The notes beneath the pieces are model-generated. The model had not been told where the DNA came from. It made no database searches and saw only the letters and a program-made list of their open reading frames with translations. Of a stretch of DNA of 48,766 nucleotides, positions 34,375 to 43,110 are shown one piece after another; positions within the stretch are counted from its first letter, which is position 1; each line of letters starts with the position of its first letter. The DNA is from Methanobacteriota archaeon (lineage in GTDB: Archaea > Thermoplasmatota > E2 > DHVEG-1): positions 1 to 48,766 of the forward strand of contig CAIRCU010000022.1 in assembly GCA_903877165.1 (NCBI GenBank), given 5' to 3'. Made by a program: the position numbers and the translations under genes.

Positions 34375-36522
34375 ATGGAAAGGAAAGGATTCTTCGTATT
34401 AGCCGTCGGCGTTTTCGTTCTCATAAGCCCAAGTATGCTTCATCTCACGTTCACTTTCGCACAGGTACAACCGACTCAGCAGCCCTTCCGGACGATAGCC
34501 GTCGATCAAGCTTTACTTCTGAACGCCTCGGTCAGTATCGTGGATATCCGTGGCGCTGACGCCTACGCTCAGGGCCATCTGAAGGATGCCGAAAACATCC
34601 CGTTCGCAGACTGCTCCCCGTGCTTCATCTCTCGCCTCGACCCGTTCAAGACTCAATCTTTGCTTCTGTATGACGCGCATGGTGAATCCAGCGCGAATGC
34701 CGCTTCGTACCTCGCCAGCCGAGGGTTCACCGCAGTCTCAGTTCTTAGCGGCGGTATGGACGCCTGGGTCGCGGACAGCCAGCCAATAGTAGTGGATGAG
34801 GCCGCGGATTGCCACTGCAGCCTCCCCGGTGCCAAGGATTACGGTACGGGCTTGCTTCACGGTCCTACTCCCCTCCCAGCAGGCATGGTTCTAACGGATC
34901 CGACGCCTTCGACCTGGGATTGGCGTAATGCCGTGGTCGATGGCGTGAGCGGGGATTGGACGACGCCCATCCGCAACCAGGGGCAGTGCGGCAGCTGCTA
35001 CGCCTTCGCCCGCCTTGGCGCCCTGGAGGCGTCGATGAAAATCGCAAGCAAGAGCCCAACGACCGCGGTGGACCTCTCAGAGCAGTTCATCGTCTCCTGC
35101 GGGACCGAATGGGCGGGGGACGGCATCTTCGGCTGCGACGGGGGTTATTTCGATACGACCTGCAACTTCATCAAGACCTACGGGTCTATCCCTGAGACGT
35201 GCTTCCCGTACACCAGCGGTGGCGGCAGCGTCCCGCCCTGCTCCGAGAAATGCAGTAACTGGCCGTCTCTGGTATCGAGGATCGACGACTGGCATATGGT
35301 CGCCTCCGACACAACCTCGCTGAAGAACGCCATGGTGGCTCATGGGCCGCTGACCGTGACCATGACGGTGTACGATGATTTCTATGGGTACTCTGGGGGC
35401 GTCTATGAGCATCCAGGCAGCGACCCGGACCCGACGAACCACATGGTCGTTATTGTCGGGTACAATGACAACGAGCAGTGCTGGATCTGCAAGAACCAGT
35501 GGGGCACGGGGTGGGGTGAGGACGGCTATTTCCGGATCACGTACGGTGACTGCAACATCGGGGAGAACGCGGCGTACTTCGACGTCACCGCGGTGTCGTT
35601 GACGGTGACGATGCATCGGATCAAGATGATCGGTGAGATCGAAGGCTGGCTGGAGGGCGATGCGGACTGGTCGTACCGGATTCAGGTGAACAACGGGCAC
35701 GAATGGGTCGAGCAGGTCAATGACGATTATTCGGATAACGAAGACGATCATACGGAGGATGTCGTGCATAGTTTTGGGATCTATGCACCGAGCGTGGAGA
35801 TCACGATAAAGGTCTGGGACCGGGATTTCTTAAGCGGTGATGACCTCGCGGACGTGAGCGGCTACGTGGGTGGGGGCGCCGATGACGATACCACGGATCT
35901 GCGCGGCGCGATCTTCCACGGGACCTATGACGTCGCGATGAATCATTTCACGAGTTCAGATACGATTGAGATGGATGGCAGTTACTTCACGACGTCGGGG
36001 ACGTATCCTCCTGATGGTGGGCAGGATAGTGATGCGCAGAACGATGCGACGGTCTGGTTTTCGGTCAGCGACTCGTACACGCCGCCTGCCCCGGACCTGC
36101 AGGTGAGCGGCTCGCTTGGTGCGAACGGCTCCGCGGGGGCGACGCACGTCTACCTGGGATCGTTTGCGGTGCAGAACATCGGGGTGGACCCGTTGGGGTT
36201 CGCGGACTCGTACCTGGACTGGGGAATCGCCAGCGTCCCGGACTGGGGGTCGAACTGGCAGTTCGAGCCGGATGGCGGTACGAACCTGCCCAGTGGGCAT
36301 AGTACGACGGTGGGCGTGTATGTGGATGTGCCGTCGCAGCGGGGGTCGTACAGCGGGCAGGTCAAGGTATGGAACCTGGAGAATCATGCGGACTACGGGC
36401 TGGTCCCGATTTCGCTGACTGCTCCGGTCGATGAGGTCGCGGGTGGGGTGGTGCTGCGCCAGCTGCTCTTCCCGGCTTGGTTTCTGGTCCTGTTCCCGTC
36501 GGGGTCAGGGACGTCCTGCTAA
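34375..36522 (+). CDS. secreted fusion of degenerate rhodanese domain and papain-like peptidase
   Basis: This is a 715-residue protein with a signal peptide (about 1-29). Residues 40-135 are a rhodanese-like domain (VSIVDIRGADAYAQGHLKDA, LSGGMDAW), but the active-site Cys is replaced by Asp100 (LLYDAHGESS), so sulfur transfer is unlikely. A C1 peptidase domain follows (about 180-405) with Gln202, Cys208 (QCGSCYAF), a His in NHMVVIVGY and an Asn in CKNQWGTGWG. Next come a C2-like acidic domain (about 410-575), an Ig-like domain and a hydrophobic C-terminal stretch. It is probably exported and possibly surface-held. Cys-rich paralogous genes flank it on both sides. Confidence 0.88.
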   Translation: MERKGFFVLAVGVFVLISPSMLHLTFTFAQVQPTQQPFRTIAVDQALLLNASVSIVDIRGADAYAQGHLKDAENIPFADCSPCFISRLDPFKTQSLLLYDAHGESSANAASYLASRGFTAVSVLSGGMDAWVADSQPIVVDEAADCHCSLPGAKDYGTGLLHGPTPLPAGMVLTDPTPSTWDWRNAVVDGVSGDWTTPIRNQGQCGSCYAFARLGALEASMKIASKSPTTAVDLSEQFIVSCGTEWAGDGIFGCDGGYFDTTCNFIKTYGSIPETCFPYTSGGGSVPPCSEKCSNWPSLVSRIDDWHMVASDTTSLKNAMVAHGPLTVTMTVYDDFYGYSGGVYEHPGSDPDPTNHMVVIVGYNDNEQCWICKNQWGTGWGEDGYFRITYGDCNIGENAAYFDVTAVSLTVTMHRIKMIGEIEGWLEGDADWSYRIQVNNGHEWVEQVNDDYSDNEDDHTEDVVHSFGIYAPSVEITIKVWDRDFLSGDDLADVSGYVGGGADDDTTDLRGAIFHGTYDVAMNHFTSSDTIEMDGSYFTTSGTYPPDGGQDSDAQNDATVWFSVSDSYTPPAPDLQVSGSLGANGSAGATHVYLGSFAVQNIGVDPLGFADSYLDWGIASVPDWGSNWQFEPDGGTNLPSGHSTTVGVYVDVPSQRGSYSGQVKVWNLENHADYGLVPISLTAPVDEVAGGVVLRQLLFPAWFLVLFPSGSGTSC

Positions 36523-36602
36523 CCCGTTCATTACGAAAAAATATTATATTACAGATATGATGCTCTCATGCACGGCAAACCGTAGCATGAGGATGGGATT
36601 GC

Positions 36603-37007
36603 ATGAGTTGTCCGCGTTACGTTGATTATACGAGGACGTGCATCAAGAGTTTTCCGCGGGTTCTTGAGTACACAAGTTTTACGGTCTGCGAGTCTGAGAA
36701 CTATCAAGAGTGCCTCGCCTATATTGCGTTGAAAACGGGTTTTCTGTGCCGATATAATGTACAATGTCTGGAGGATCTCGTCACAGAAATGCCACTCTTC
36801 GTGAAATATTTCATCGAAGATGAGAAAACGATGAAGCTGTATAAGAGCATGGTAGAGAAATATTGCACGTCAGAAGCAAAACACTGTGAATGCGCCTGTT
36901 TCAAGCTGTTCGAACAGGGCATTCATCCTCCGACTGAACTGTTGCCTGACGGGAAGAAAATCCGCATGAGGGATCTAATCTTCAAGAAAGAGATCATCAT
37001 CGATTAA
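36603..37007 (+). CDS. Cys-rich protein, paralogue of the 33665 gene
   Basis: This 134-residue protein has the same length and Cys spacing as the one at 33665-34069 and about half of its residues identical by eye (MSCPRYVDYTRTC, YQECLAYIALK, VKYFIEDEKT, VEKYCTSEAKHCEC, LLPDGKKIRMRDLIFKKEIII). It follows the rhodanese-papain gene by 80 bases on the same strand. There is no signal peptide, so it is probably cytosolic. The function is unknown. Confidence 0.75.
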   Translation: MSCPRYVDYTRTCIKSFPRVLEYTSFTVCESENYQECLAYIALKTGFLCRYNVQCLEDLVTEMPLFVKYFIEDEKTMKLYKSMVEKYCTSEAKHCECACFKLFEQGIHPPTELLPDGKKIRMRDLIFKKEIIID

Positions 37008-37088
37008 CGAAGGAAACCGATCGCTGTCTTGCGGGAGGTCTGTTCTCTTGGTGGTGTCCTCGGGTGGACATTATGTTCTTTTGAGGAA

Positions 37089-37119
37089 AACTATAAATAA
37101 AGGAACGACCATATATATT
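37089..37119 (+). promoter_or_regulatory. promoter of the leader/ACT/leu genes
   Basis: Two TATA-like boxes, AACTATAAATAA (37089-37100) and CATATATATT (37110-37119), lie 35-65 bases before the leader ATG at 37155. Confidence 0.5.
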
Positions 37120-37154
37120 CCCACAATTTTCCCACATAAACCGGGAGAGCACCT

Positions 37155-37235
37155 ATGAAGACCTCTTTCACCGCCCCCTTTATCAGCATCTCCGTGAGCG
37201 CCACGACGACGGCTCACGGCCGTCTTCATCGGTGA
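37155..37235 (+). CDS. 26-residue putative leader peptide
   Basis: An ATG preceded by CGGGAGAG opens a 26-codon frame that begins MKTSFTAPFISISVSATTT and stops at TGA 37233-37235. It is rich in Thr (five, three in a row) and Ser (four), with two Ile and one Leu. The coding region overlaps several mutually exclusive hairpins and is followed by a hairpin with five T. This is the layout of a bacterial attenuator leader. It stands before an ACT-like gene and leuC/leuD-type genes. Translation is inference. Confidence 0.45.
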   Translation: MKTSFTAPFISISVSATTTAHGRLHR

Positions 37236-37262
37236 ACGACACCCGGTTTCCTGGGCATTTTT
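37155..37262 (+). promoter_or_regulatory. attenuator-like set of alternative hairpins
   Basis: ATGAAGAC (37155-37162) pairs with GTCTTCAT (37222-37229). TTCACCG (37167-37173) pairs with CGGTGAA (37230-37236). CCGTGAGC (37192-37199) pairs with GCTCACGG (37212-37219). All are perfect. The first two cross each other, so they are alternatives or a pseudoknot. CCCGG (37242-37246) with CTGGG (37251-37255) then precedes TTTTT (37258-37262), like an intrinsic terminator. Confidence 0.5.
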
Positions 37263-37290
37263 CTACCACCACTCCACGAGGTAAGACACC

Positions 37291-37641
37291 ATGCTACAGA
37301 ACAGACTAGGAACCACGCAGGCCACGTACATAACACTCGACATCGAATTCGACGGCAGCCCACACAGCCTCGCCCAGATTGCCACAACCCTTGACAAAGT
37401 CCACCTCAAAATCATCTCCTCGTTCTCCCACCGCGCCCTCCGTGGAAAGGACACACGCTGGGGAATTATCGCAGACCCTGCGCGTTCCCCGTACGGACTT
37501 CGGGAACTTCAAAGCACCCTCCTCCAACTCCCCGAAATTCACACCGTCACGGTCGCCCCGCTCATTCCGGAACGCACCTTCTGCAAAGCACCACCCTACT
37601 ATGAACATCTCCCCAAGGAATCACCACAAATCATGAGTTGA
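37291..37641 (+). CDS. ACT-like small regulatory-domain protein
   Basis: The protein has 116 residues. Residues 10-90 fit a beta-alpha-beta ACT-like fold (YITLDIEFDGSPHSLAQIATTL, KIISSFSHRALRGKDTRWGIIAD, LREL...LPEIHTVTV). ACT domains sense amino acids. GAGGT lies 8 bases before the ATG. Its position between the leader and the leuCD-type gene suggests a regulatory role in that pathway. The C-terminus is a short polar tail. Confidence 0.6.
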   Translation: MLQNRLGTTQATYITLDIEFDGSPHSLAQIATTLDKVHLKIISSFSHRALRGKDTRWGIIADPARSPYGLRELQSTLLQLPEIHTVTVAPLIPERTFCKAPPYYEHLPKESPQIMS

Positions 37642-37840
37642 AACATCCAGGGACGAATCTTTACCACAAAACCCTTTTCTCTTCTTTAACCTCACTTATG
37701 TGTTAATAAGCAAATTTTTCAACAAAGATGAAAATAAAACAGAGTAAGGTTATTTCTCTTCGGATACCTTCACCATAACGTTTTCATACCACGAGCCGAT
37801 AGCCATTGAAATCACACCGAACATTCTTGGGGGAGCCACC

Positions 37841-39595
37841 ATGACGCAGACCCAGATACAGGAGATTTTCGCGAGCCACACCACGGAGCCGGTCAGCATC
37901 GATGCTATCGTGGACCTCACCATCGACCTGCGCGCAGCCCGCGACTTCGGCGGCGCCAACGTCGTCAAGCACCTCCAAGACCACGACCTTCCCGTCGCCG
38001 ACCCTCGCAAAACATTGTTCACCTTCGACTGTAACCCGGGCGGTTGCGACCAGAAATACGCGATCAACCAGCACATCTGCCGCCAGTACGCACGCACCCA
38101 CGGCATCCCCATCTACGACATCAACGCCGGCATCGGCACCCACCTCGTCGTCGACAACGGCCTCGTAAAATCCGGCGACACCTTCGTCTCCACAGACAGC
38201 CACGCCAACATCCTCGGCGCCATCGGCGCCTTCGGACAAGGAATGGGCGACATCGACATCGCGTACGCCTTCGCCCACGGCACCACCTGGTTCAAAGTCC
38301 CACCCACCACCCACGTCACGTTCAAAGGAACACCCGCACACAACGCCACCGCCAAAGACATCGTACTGCGCATGACCAAGGAAACCGGCGCCAACGGCCT
38401 CCTCGGCTCCGCCGCGGAACTCACCGGCCCCTACACCACTCGCTGCACCCAAGACGAACGCCTCACCATCGCCTCCATGGGCACCGAAATGGGCGCCATC
38501 ATCCTCCTCTTCCCACTACCCGGACACACGACACATACACTGCCAGCCTACGACCATACCCTCACCATCGACATCGACGGCCTCCCCCCGCAGATCTCCC
38601 GCCCCGGACACCCCGAAGACGTCACCACCGTCAAGGACTGCGAAGGCACCGTCGTCGACTCCGGGTTCATCGGCTCCTGCACCAACGGCCGCCTCGACGA
38701 CCTCCGCAGAGCAGCCGCCGTCCTCAAAGGCAAGAAGATCGCACCCGGCCGCATCCTGAAAATCGTCCCAGCCACCGACGCCATCTGGAACGCCTGCCTG
38801 CGCGAAGGCCTGCTGCAGATCTTCAAGGACGCAGGCGCCCTTATTGGCTCCGCAGGCTGCGCGGGCTGCGCCGCCGGCCAAATCGGACAGACCGGCTCTG
38901 GAGAAGTCACCGTCTCCACCGGCAACCGCAACTTCACCGGCAAACAAGGCAAAGGCGACATCTACCTCGCCTCACCAGAGACCGTCGCCGCCTCCCTCAT
39001 CGCCGGATACATCACCACCGCCGACGCCATCCCCACCCGCCCGACGACGTTCCCTCAGTCACCCCAAGGAAAACCGTCGAGCAAACTTGAGCAGCCCTCG
39101 CGTAAACCATCGATGCACCTCCAAGGCAAAGCCTGGGTCGTCCCTCAGGACAACATCGACACTGACGCGATCTACCACAACCGGTACCTCACCGTCACCA
39201 ACATCGCAGAAATGGGCCAGTACACCTTCGCCGGCTTCAAAGGCTATGAGACGCTCGCCAAACAGGTGCAACCCGGCGACATCATCGTCACCGGGAAGAA
39301 CTTCGGCTGCGGCAGCAGCCGCCAGCAGGCCGTCGACTGCTTCAAATCCCTGCACGTCAGCCTCATCATCGCTGAGTCCTTCGGCGCGATCTACGAGCGC
39401 AACGCTATTAACAGCGCATTCCCGATTCTCACAGCCTCTGATGCCATACAACAGATCACGACAGGCGACGTGCTCACCGCCGACCTCAACACCGGCATCA
39501 TTATGAATACTAAAACGAAGAAGAAGCTTCAGTCTACACCATTCTCCTCCGTCCAACGCTCGATTTACGAGCGTGGAGGCCTCCTCAGTAGGTGA
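37841..39595 (+). CDS. fused isopropylmalate/homoaconitate dehydratase (LeuC-LeuD fusion)
   Basis: This is a 584-residue aconitase-family enzyme with both subunits in one chain. The large-subunit part (about 1-395) has the 4Fe-4S ligands Cys280 (GSCTNGR), Cys340 and Cys343 (GCAGCAAG). A Pro/Ser-rich linker (about 396-424) leads to the swivelling small-subunit domain (about 425-584) with DNIDTDAIYHNRYL and GKNFGCGSSRQQ. The fusion is unusual; most archaea keep the parts separate, as the next two genes do. A GGGGGAG ribosome site precedes the ATG. The exact substrate is unknown. Confidence 0.9.
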   Translation: MTQTQIQEIFASHTTEPVSIDAIVDLTIDLRAARDFGGANVVKHLQDHDLPVADPRKTLFTFDCNPGGCDQKYAINQHICRQYARTHGIPIYDINAGIGTHLVVDNGLVKSGDTFVSTDSHANILGAIGAFGQGMGDIDIAYAFAHGTTWFKVPPTTHVTFKGTPAHNATAKDIVLRMTKETGANGLLGSAAELTGPYTTRCTQDERLTIASMGTEMGAIILLFPLPGHTTHTLPAYDHTLTIDIDGLPPQISRPGHPEDVTTVKDCEGTVVDSGFIGSCTNGRLDDLRRAAAVLKGKKIAPGRILKIVPATDAIWNACLREGLLQIFKDAGALIGSAGCAGCAAGQIGQTGSGEVTVSTGNRNFTGKQGKGDIYLASPETVAASLIAGYITTADAIPTRPTTFPQSPQGKPSSKLEQPSRKPSMHLQGKAWVVPQDNIDTDAIYHNRYLTVTNIAEMGQYTFAGFKGYETLAKQVQPGDIIVTGKNFGCGSSRQQAVDCFKSLHVSLIIAESFGAIYERNAINSAFPILTASDAIQQITTGDVLTADLNTGIIMNTKTKKKLQSTPFSSVQRSIYERGGLLSR

Positions 39596-39600
39596 AAAAA

Positions 39601-40869
39601 ATGGGACATACATTCGCAGAAAAACTCCTGGCACATTACGCGAAAAAAAACGACGTCGTCCCCGGAGAAATCGTCACCGTCCACCCGGACCACCTCCTTA
39701 TGCATGACAACGCCGCGCCGATCGTGAAGAAGATTACCGCGGACCTCGATGTGTATGGCATTTGTGATCCATCCATGCCGATCATCGTCTTGGACCATGT
39801 CATCCCTGCGGCCGATGAAAAAACCGCGGCAAATCATCAACTGATCCGCGGGTTCGTAAAGAAATACAACCTGCCGTACTTCTACGACGTCGGAGAGGGC
39901 GTCTGTCATCAGATCGTCGTCGAAAAAGGCCTCGCATTACCAGGAAAACTCCTTCTCGGAAGCGACTCTCACACCTGCAGCTACGGCGCGGTTGGCGCAT
40001 TCTCCACGGGTATCGACCGCACCGAGGCCGCAGCCTTGCTGCTCACGGGAGAGACATGGCTTAAGGTTCCCAAGAGCATCCGTATCATACTTCTTGGTAG
40101 TATACACTCTCCGGTGAGCGCTAAGGACGTCGTCCTCTGGGTCATCGGGCAAATAGGAGCGAGTGGCGCCGACTACTACTCGGTGGAGTATCAGGGAGAT
40201 GTCGCCCAATTCTCGATTGATGATCGATTCACCATCGCGAATATGGGTGTCGAGATGGGAGCCAAGAACGCCGTCTTCCCCGTCGATAAGGTCACCACGA
40301 AGTATCTTCAAAGCCTCCGAGTAGCGTCGACCCAGTACACGGCAGTGTCGGCGGACCCTGACGCTGTGTACGCCTCGACGCTGAACGTGCCATTAGATGA
40401 GATCCCTCCGATGGTCGCCGTCCCCCATCACGTGGATAACGTCAAGCCAGTCGCTGAGGTCGCAGGCATCCACTTGCACCAGTGCCTCCTGGGCACGTGT
40501 ACGAACGGGCGGGTGTCGGATTTGAAGGTCGCAGCGAAGATCCTAAAAGGGAAAACCGTACACCGTGATATCCGTCTCTTGGTCCTTCCCGCATCGCGAC
40601 AGGTCTATCTTGATGCACTGAAGGAAGGATACATCGATATCTTCCTGAAGGCAGGCGGCGTAGTACTCCCGCCAGGTTGCGGCCCCTGTCTAGGTGCACA
40701 TCAGGGGGTGCTTGCACCCGGTGAGCGATGTCTGAGTACATCGAATCGGAACTTCAAGGGCCGGATGGGCTGCAAGGATGCGGAGATATATCTGGCGAGC
40801 CCGGCGACAGTGGCCGCCTCCGCGATCCATGGGGTCATCACCGACCCGCGTTCGGAGGTGAAGCCATGA
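39601..40869 (+). CDS. leuC: 3-isopropylmalate/homoaconitate dehydratase large subunit
   Basis: This is a 422-residue aconitase-family large subunit. Iron-sulfur ligands are in LLGTCTNGRVSD and PPGCGPCLGAH. The substrate and cluster motif SDSHTCSYGAVGAF is also present. I chose ATG 39601, five bases after GGTGA; the in-frame GTG at 39592 overlaps the previous stop. It pairs with LeuD encoded next (ATGA overlap). Substrate choice between isopropylmalate, homoaconitate and citramalate cannot be read with certainty. Confidence 0.93.
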   Translation: MGHTFAEKLLAHYAKKNDVVPGEIVTVHPDHLLMHDNAAPIVKKITADLDVYGICDPSMPIIVLDHVIPAADEKTAANHQLIRGFVKKYNLPYFYDVGEGVCHQIVVEKGLALPGKLLLGSDSHTCSYGAVGAFSTGIDRTEAAALLLTGETWLKVPKSIRIILLGSIHSPVSAKDVVLWVIGQIGASGADYYSVEYQGDVAQFSIDDRFTIANMGVEMGAKNAVFPVDKVTTKYLQSLRVASTQYTAVSADPDAVYASTLNVPLDEIPPMVAVPHHVDNVKPVAEVAGIHLHQCLLGTCTNGRVSDLKVAAKILKGKTVHRDIRLLVLPASRQVYLDALKEGYIDIFLKAGGVVLPPGCGPCLGAHQGVLAPGERCLSTSNRNFKGRMGCKDAEIYLASPATVAASAIHGVITDPRSEVKP

Positions 40870-41357
40870 GGGTGTGGCGGTACGGCGATGATGTGAACAC
40901 GGATATGCTATTCCCCGGGAAGTACACATACACGTGCAGTACGGCCGAGGAGATCAAGCCGCATCTGCTTGAGGACCTGGACCCGTCGTTTGCCAAAGGA
41001 GCGCAACGCGGGGATCTGATTATCGCTGGGAAGAACTTCGGCTGCGGCAGCAGCCGTGAGCAACCGGTGGTGGGTCTCGCCGCGGTCGGCATCAGCGCGG
41101 TGGTGGCGGGAAGCTTCGCCCGGATCTTTTATCGGGCGTCGATCAACCAGGGGTTGCTGCTCATCGAATGCCCGGAGGCGGTGAAGGCGTACCGTACCGG
41201 CGATGCTGTCGCAGTGGATGTGGAGAAAAGCCTCGTCACAATCGGTACGCGGTCGTTTTCCTTCCCGCGGTTGCCACCGGAGATCCTCGCAATCCGTGAC
41301 GCGGGAGGCTTGCTGCCGTACACGCGGGCGCGGCTCAAGAAGCGGAAGTCGTGCTGA
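40866..41357 (+). CDS. leuD: 3-isopropylmalate/homoaconitate dehydratase small subunit
   Basis: This is a 163-residue swivel-domain subunit that starts at ATG 40866 inside the ATGA overlap with the large-subunit stop. Motifs are DDVNTDMLFPGKYTYT (the specificity loop region) and GKNFGCGSSREQP (active site). The in-frame upstream stretch to 40728 is out-of-frame reading of leuC and is rejected. The loop PGKYTYT differs from the fused enzyme's YHNRYLTVT, so the two enzymes probably act on different substrates. Confidence 0.93.
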   Translation: MRVWRYGDDVNTDMLFPGKYTYTCSTAEEIKPHLLEDLDPSFAKGAQRGDLIIAGKNFGCGSSREQPVVGLAAVGISAVVAGSFARIFYRASINQGLLLIECPEAVKAYRTGDAVAVDVEKSLVTIGTRSFSFPRLPPEILAIRDAGGLLPYTRARLKKRKSC

Positions 41358-41389
41358 TTTCACGATGAAAAAGGGAGGAGGGGAGGAGG

Positions 41390-41569
41390 CTACTCCTCGT
41401 CATACAAGGCGAGCGTGTCGAAGAACTCGGGTTTGAAGTAGTAGCCGTAACTGGTTTTTTCGATGAGGCCGTTGCGCAGACAGCGGTCAAATAAATCGTC
41501 ATACATGGTCGTGTCGTCGTTCGGCAGGGCTTTCTTCCCGTGCTTCTGGGTTTTTTTCTTCTGGGACAT
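41390..41569 (-). CDS. 59-residue basic protein, unknown
   Basis: I chose ATG 41569 (MSQKKKTQKHGKK) because TAGGTGA lies 6 bases upstream; the GTG at 41581 is inside that site. The protein has a basic N-terminus and an acidic C-terminus with a possible winged-helix-like segment (DDLFDRCLRNGLIEKTSYGYYF). A TTTAAATACC box (near 41628-41638) supports transcription. The function is unknown. Confidence 0.6.
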   Translation of the reverse strand: MSQKKKTQKHGKKALPNDDTTMYDDLFDRCLRNGLIEKTSYGYYFKPEFFDTLALYDEE

Positions 41570-41690
41570 GGCTCTCTTCACCTAGACCTCGCTATTTTCT
41601 AGCATGTTAGGTGTTGTCATTTTTGGTATTTAAAGCTAGGTGGAGAAAACGTCATCCTGGAAGAATACGGGACGGCCAATGAAGGCCGCC

Positions 41691-42674
41691 TTAGGGGGTG
41701 TCGGTGACCAGCAGCTCGCGCACCGGCGTACCGTCACTCCACAGCCCCATGAACCGCTGCTGCGGCGTGTTCCCCAGGCAGTACTCCCGATGCGTCCCGT
41801 AGAAGGCGTAGTCAGTGAGCGCGTCGAACAGCTTCCAGGTGGAGTAGTAATCCATCGCGTCCGTTAGCGTCGAATTCAGGGGGCAGACCGGGGCGATGTG
41901 CGTCGCGGCCAACGCGGGACGTCCATGAGAATCAGACCGCTGGATCACGAAATCCTTGTTCTCCAGGGGTATCTGGTCGGCGGTGAAGAAAATCAGCTTC
42001 CCTGAGGCGTTGCCCGCCACCTTGTCGTCCTGTCCGACGACCACCAGCAGCAGGGTGCCAGCGGGGATGTCATGGTAATCCGTCATCATCGTATCAGGGC
42101 GGATGAACGGCTGCACCGGCATCACCGCCCGGGGGACCGGAAGTCCTACGGAGGAGGCTTTGGCCGCCATCTCCGCGGTGATCCCGCCGCCAAGGGAATG
42201 GCCGACAATCGCGAACTTCTCGAGATCCGGATGCACGTGACCCGTGGTACCTAGGATTCGGAGCGCGTGGCGGACCGCCCAGATGGCATGTTCGGTCGCG
42301 AACCGAAGGCCGATCACCAAGCCGAGCTGGTACCGCGGGTAGATGACGATGTTACCGCGCCGCGCGAGATGCGTAATCCACGCCTGGTAGTAATGGGGAG
42401 TGACGGCGCTATAGCCGTGGTTGAAGACCACCACGGGCGCCTCATCAGGGGCCGGCTGTGCGGGCTCAAAGAGCCAGAACGAGAACGCACCGATGCCGTA
42501 CTGATGCTCCGTTATCGCAGCGTGGGTGTAGTTGGATCCTCCGGGGCCGTCCGGCGGCTGCCCGGGCGGAGACGGATCAGACAAAGACAACGCACCGGAT
42601 GCACCGAGCGTCGCTGGACAGCAGACCGAGATGATCAACAGAAAAACAACCATGACCCGTGTATGATGTCGCAT
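41691..42674 (-). CDS. secreted alpha/beta-hydrolase
   Basis: This is a 327-residue protein with a signal peptide (about 1-24). The hydrolase core has an oxyanion motif VVVFNHGYSA, the nucleophile Ser160 in VGHSLGGG, an Asp in VVVGQDDKVAG and a late His. The pattern resembles dienelactone hydrolase/PAF-acetylhydrolase-like (chlorophyllase-type) enzymes. It is probably an exported esterase or lipase of unknown substrate. A CTTTTTATCC box lies about 50 bases upstream. Confidence 0.82.
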   Translation of the reverse strand: MRHHTRVMVVFLLIISVCCPATLGASGALSLSDPSPPGQPPDGPGGSNYTHAAITEHQYGIGAFSFWLFEPAQPAPDEAPVVVFNHGYSAVTPHYYQAWITHLARRGNIVIYPRYQLGLVIGLRFATEHAIWAVRHALRILGTTGHVHPDLEKFAIVGHSLGGGITAEMAAKASSVGLPVPRAVMPVQPFIRPDTMMTDYHDIPAGTLLLVVVGQDDKVAGNASGKLIFFTADQIPLENKDFVIQRSDSHGRPALAATHIAPVCPLNSTLTDAMDYYSTWKLFDALTDYAFYGTHREYCLGNTPQQRFMGLWSDGTPVRELLVTDTP

Positions 42675-43110
42675 ACGAACCGATTCCTCCGTAACCCGAT
42701 ACCTACAGATGCCACGGTCGGATAAAAAGTTTCTGTTAGCGGGAAGGTGATAGATGGGGGTTTACATAGGAGGTGGTGAGGAGAGATGGGAAAAACTAAA
42801 CCATGTACCCCCCATCTAGCAACCTTAAAAAGATATTATACATAAGAGTATATAAATATTATTATTAATATTTAATAAATACCGGGTAAGAGCAGGAAAA
42901 CACCAAGAGGATAAATGCAGGAAAAAATACGAAAAAAAGGACAAGAATAACAAACTTTGTTATATTCATTACTTCTAGTTGTTATTTTCAATCCGGAAAG
43001 AAAAGAGTACATCCGTCTCCTTAAAGAGTCACGGAGAAGCAACAAAATCAAAGCTCAACGAGGTTTCGTACGACTCATAAATCACTCAGAGAAACCCGGG
43101 TCATGACGGC
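42675..43110. other. A+T-rich intergenic stretch, no gene seen
   Basis: The 436 bases between the hydrolase start and the PAS-protein stop include a strongly A+T-rich block (42825-42885, with TATATAAATATTATTATTAATATTTAATAAA). I see no coding frame, tRNA or convincing hairpin. The block could be a promoter region for an unannotated small RNA. Confidence 0.4.

Noticed and set aside
34145-34402. 85-residue frame upstream of the rhodanese-papain gene
   Set aside because: It crosses that gene's TATA box and start, and its composition is not protein-like.
38044-39090. 348-residue Arg/His-rich frame within the fused LeuC-LeuD gene
   Set aside because: It is an out-of-frame reading of C-rich codons and has no protein-like composition.
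40728-40865. 46-residue N-terminal extension of the LeuD small subunit
   Set aside because: It is an out-of-frame reading of leuC; the true start is in the ATGA overlap at 40866.
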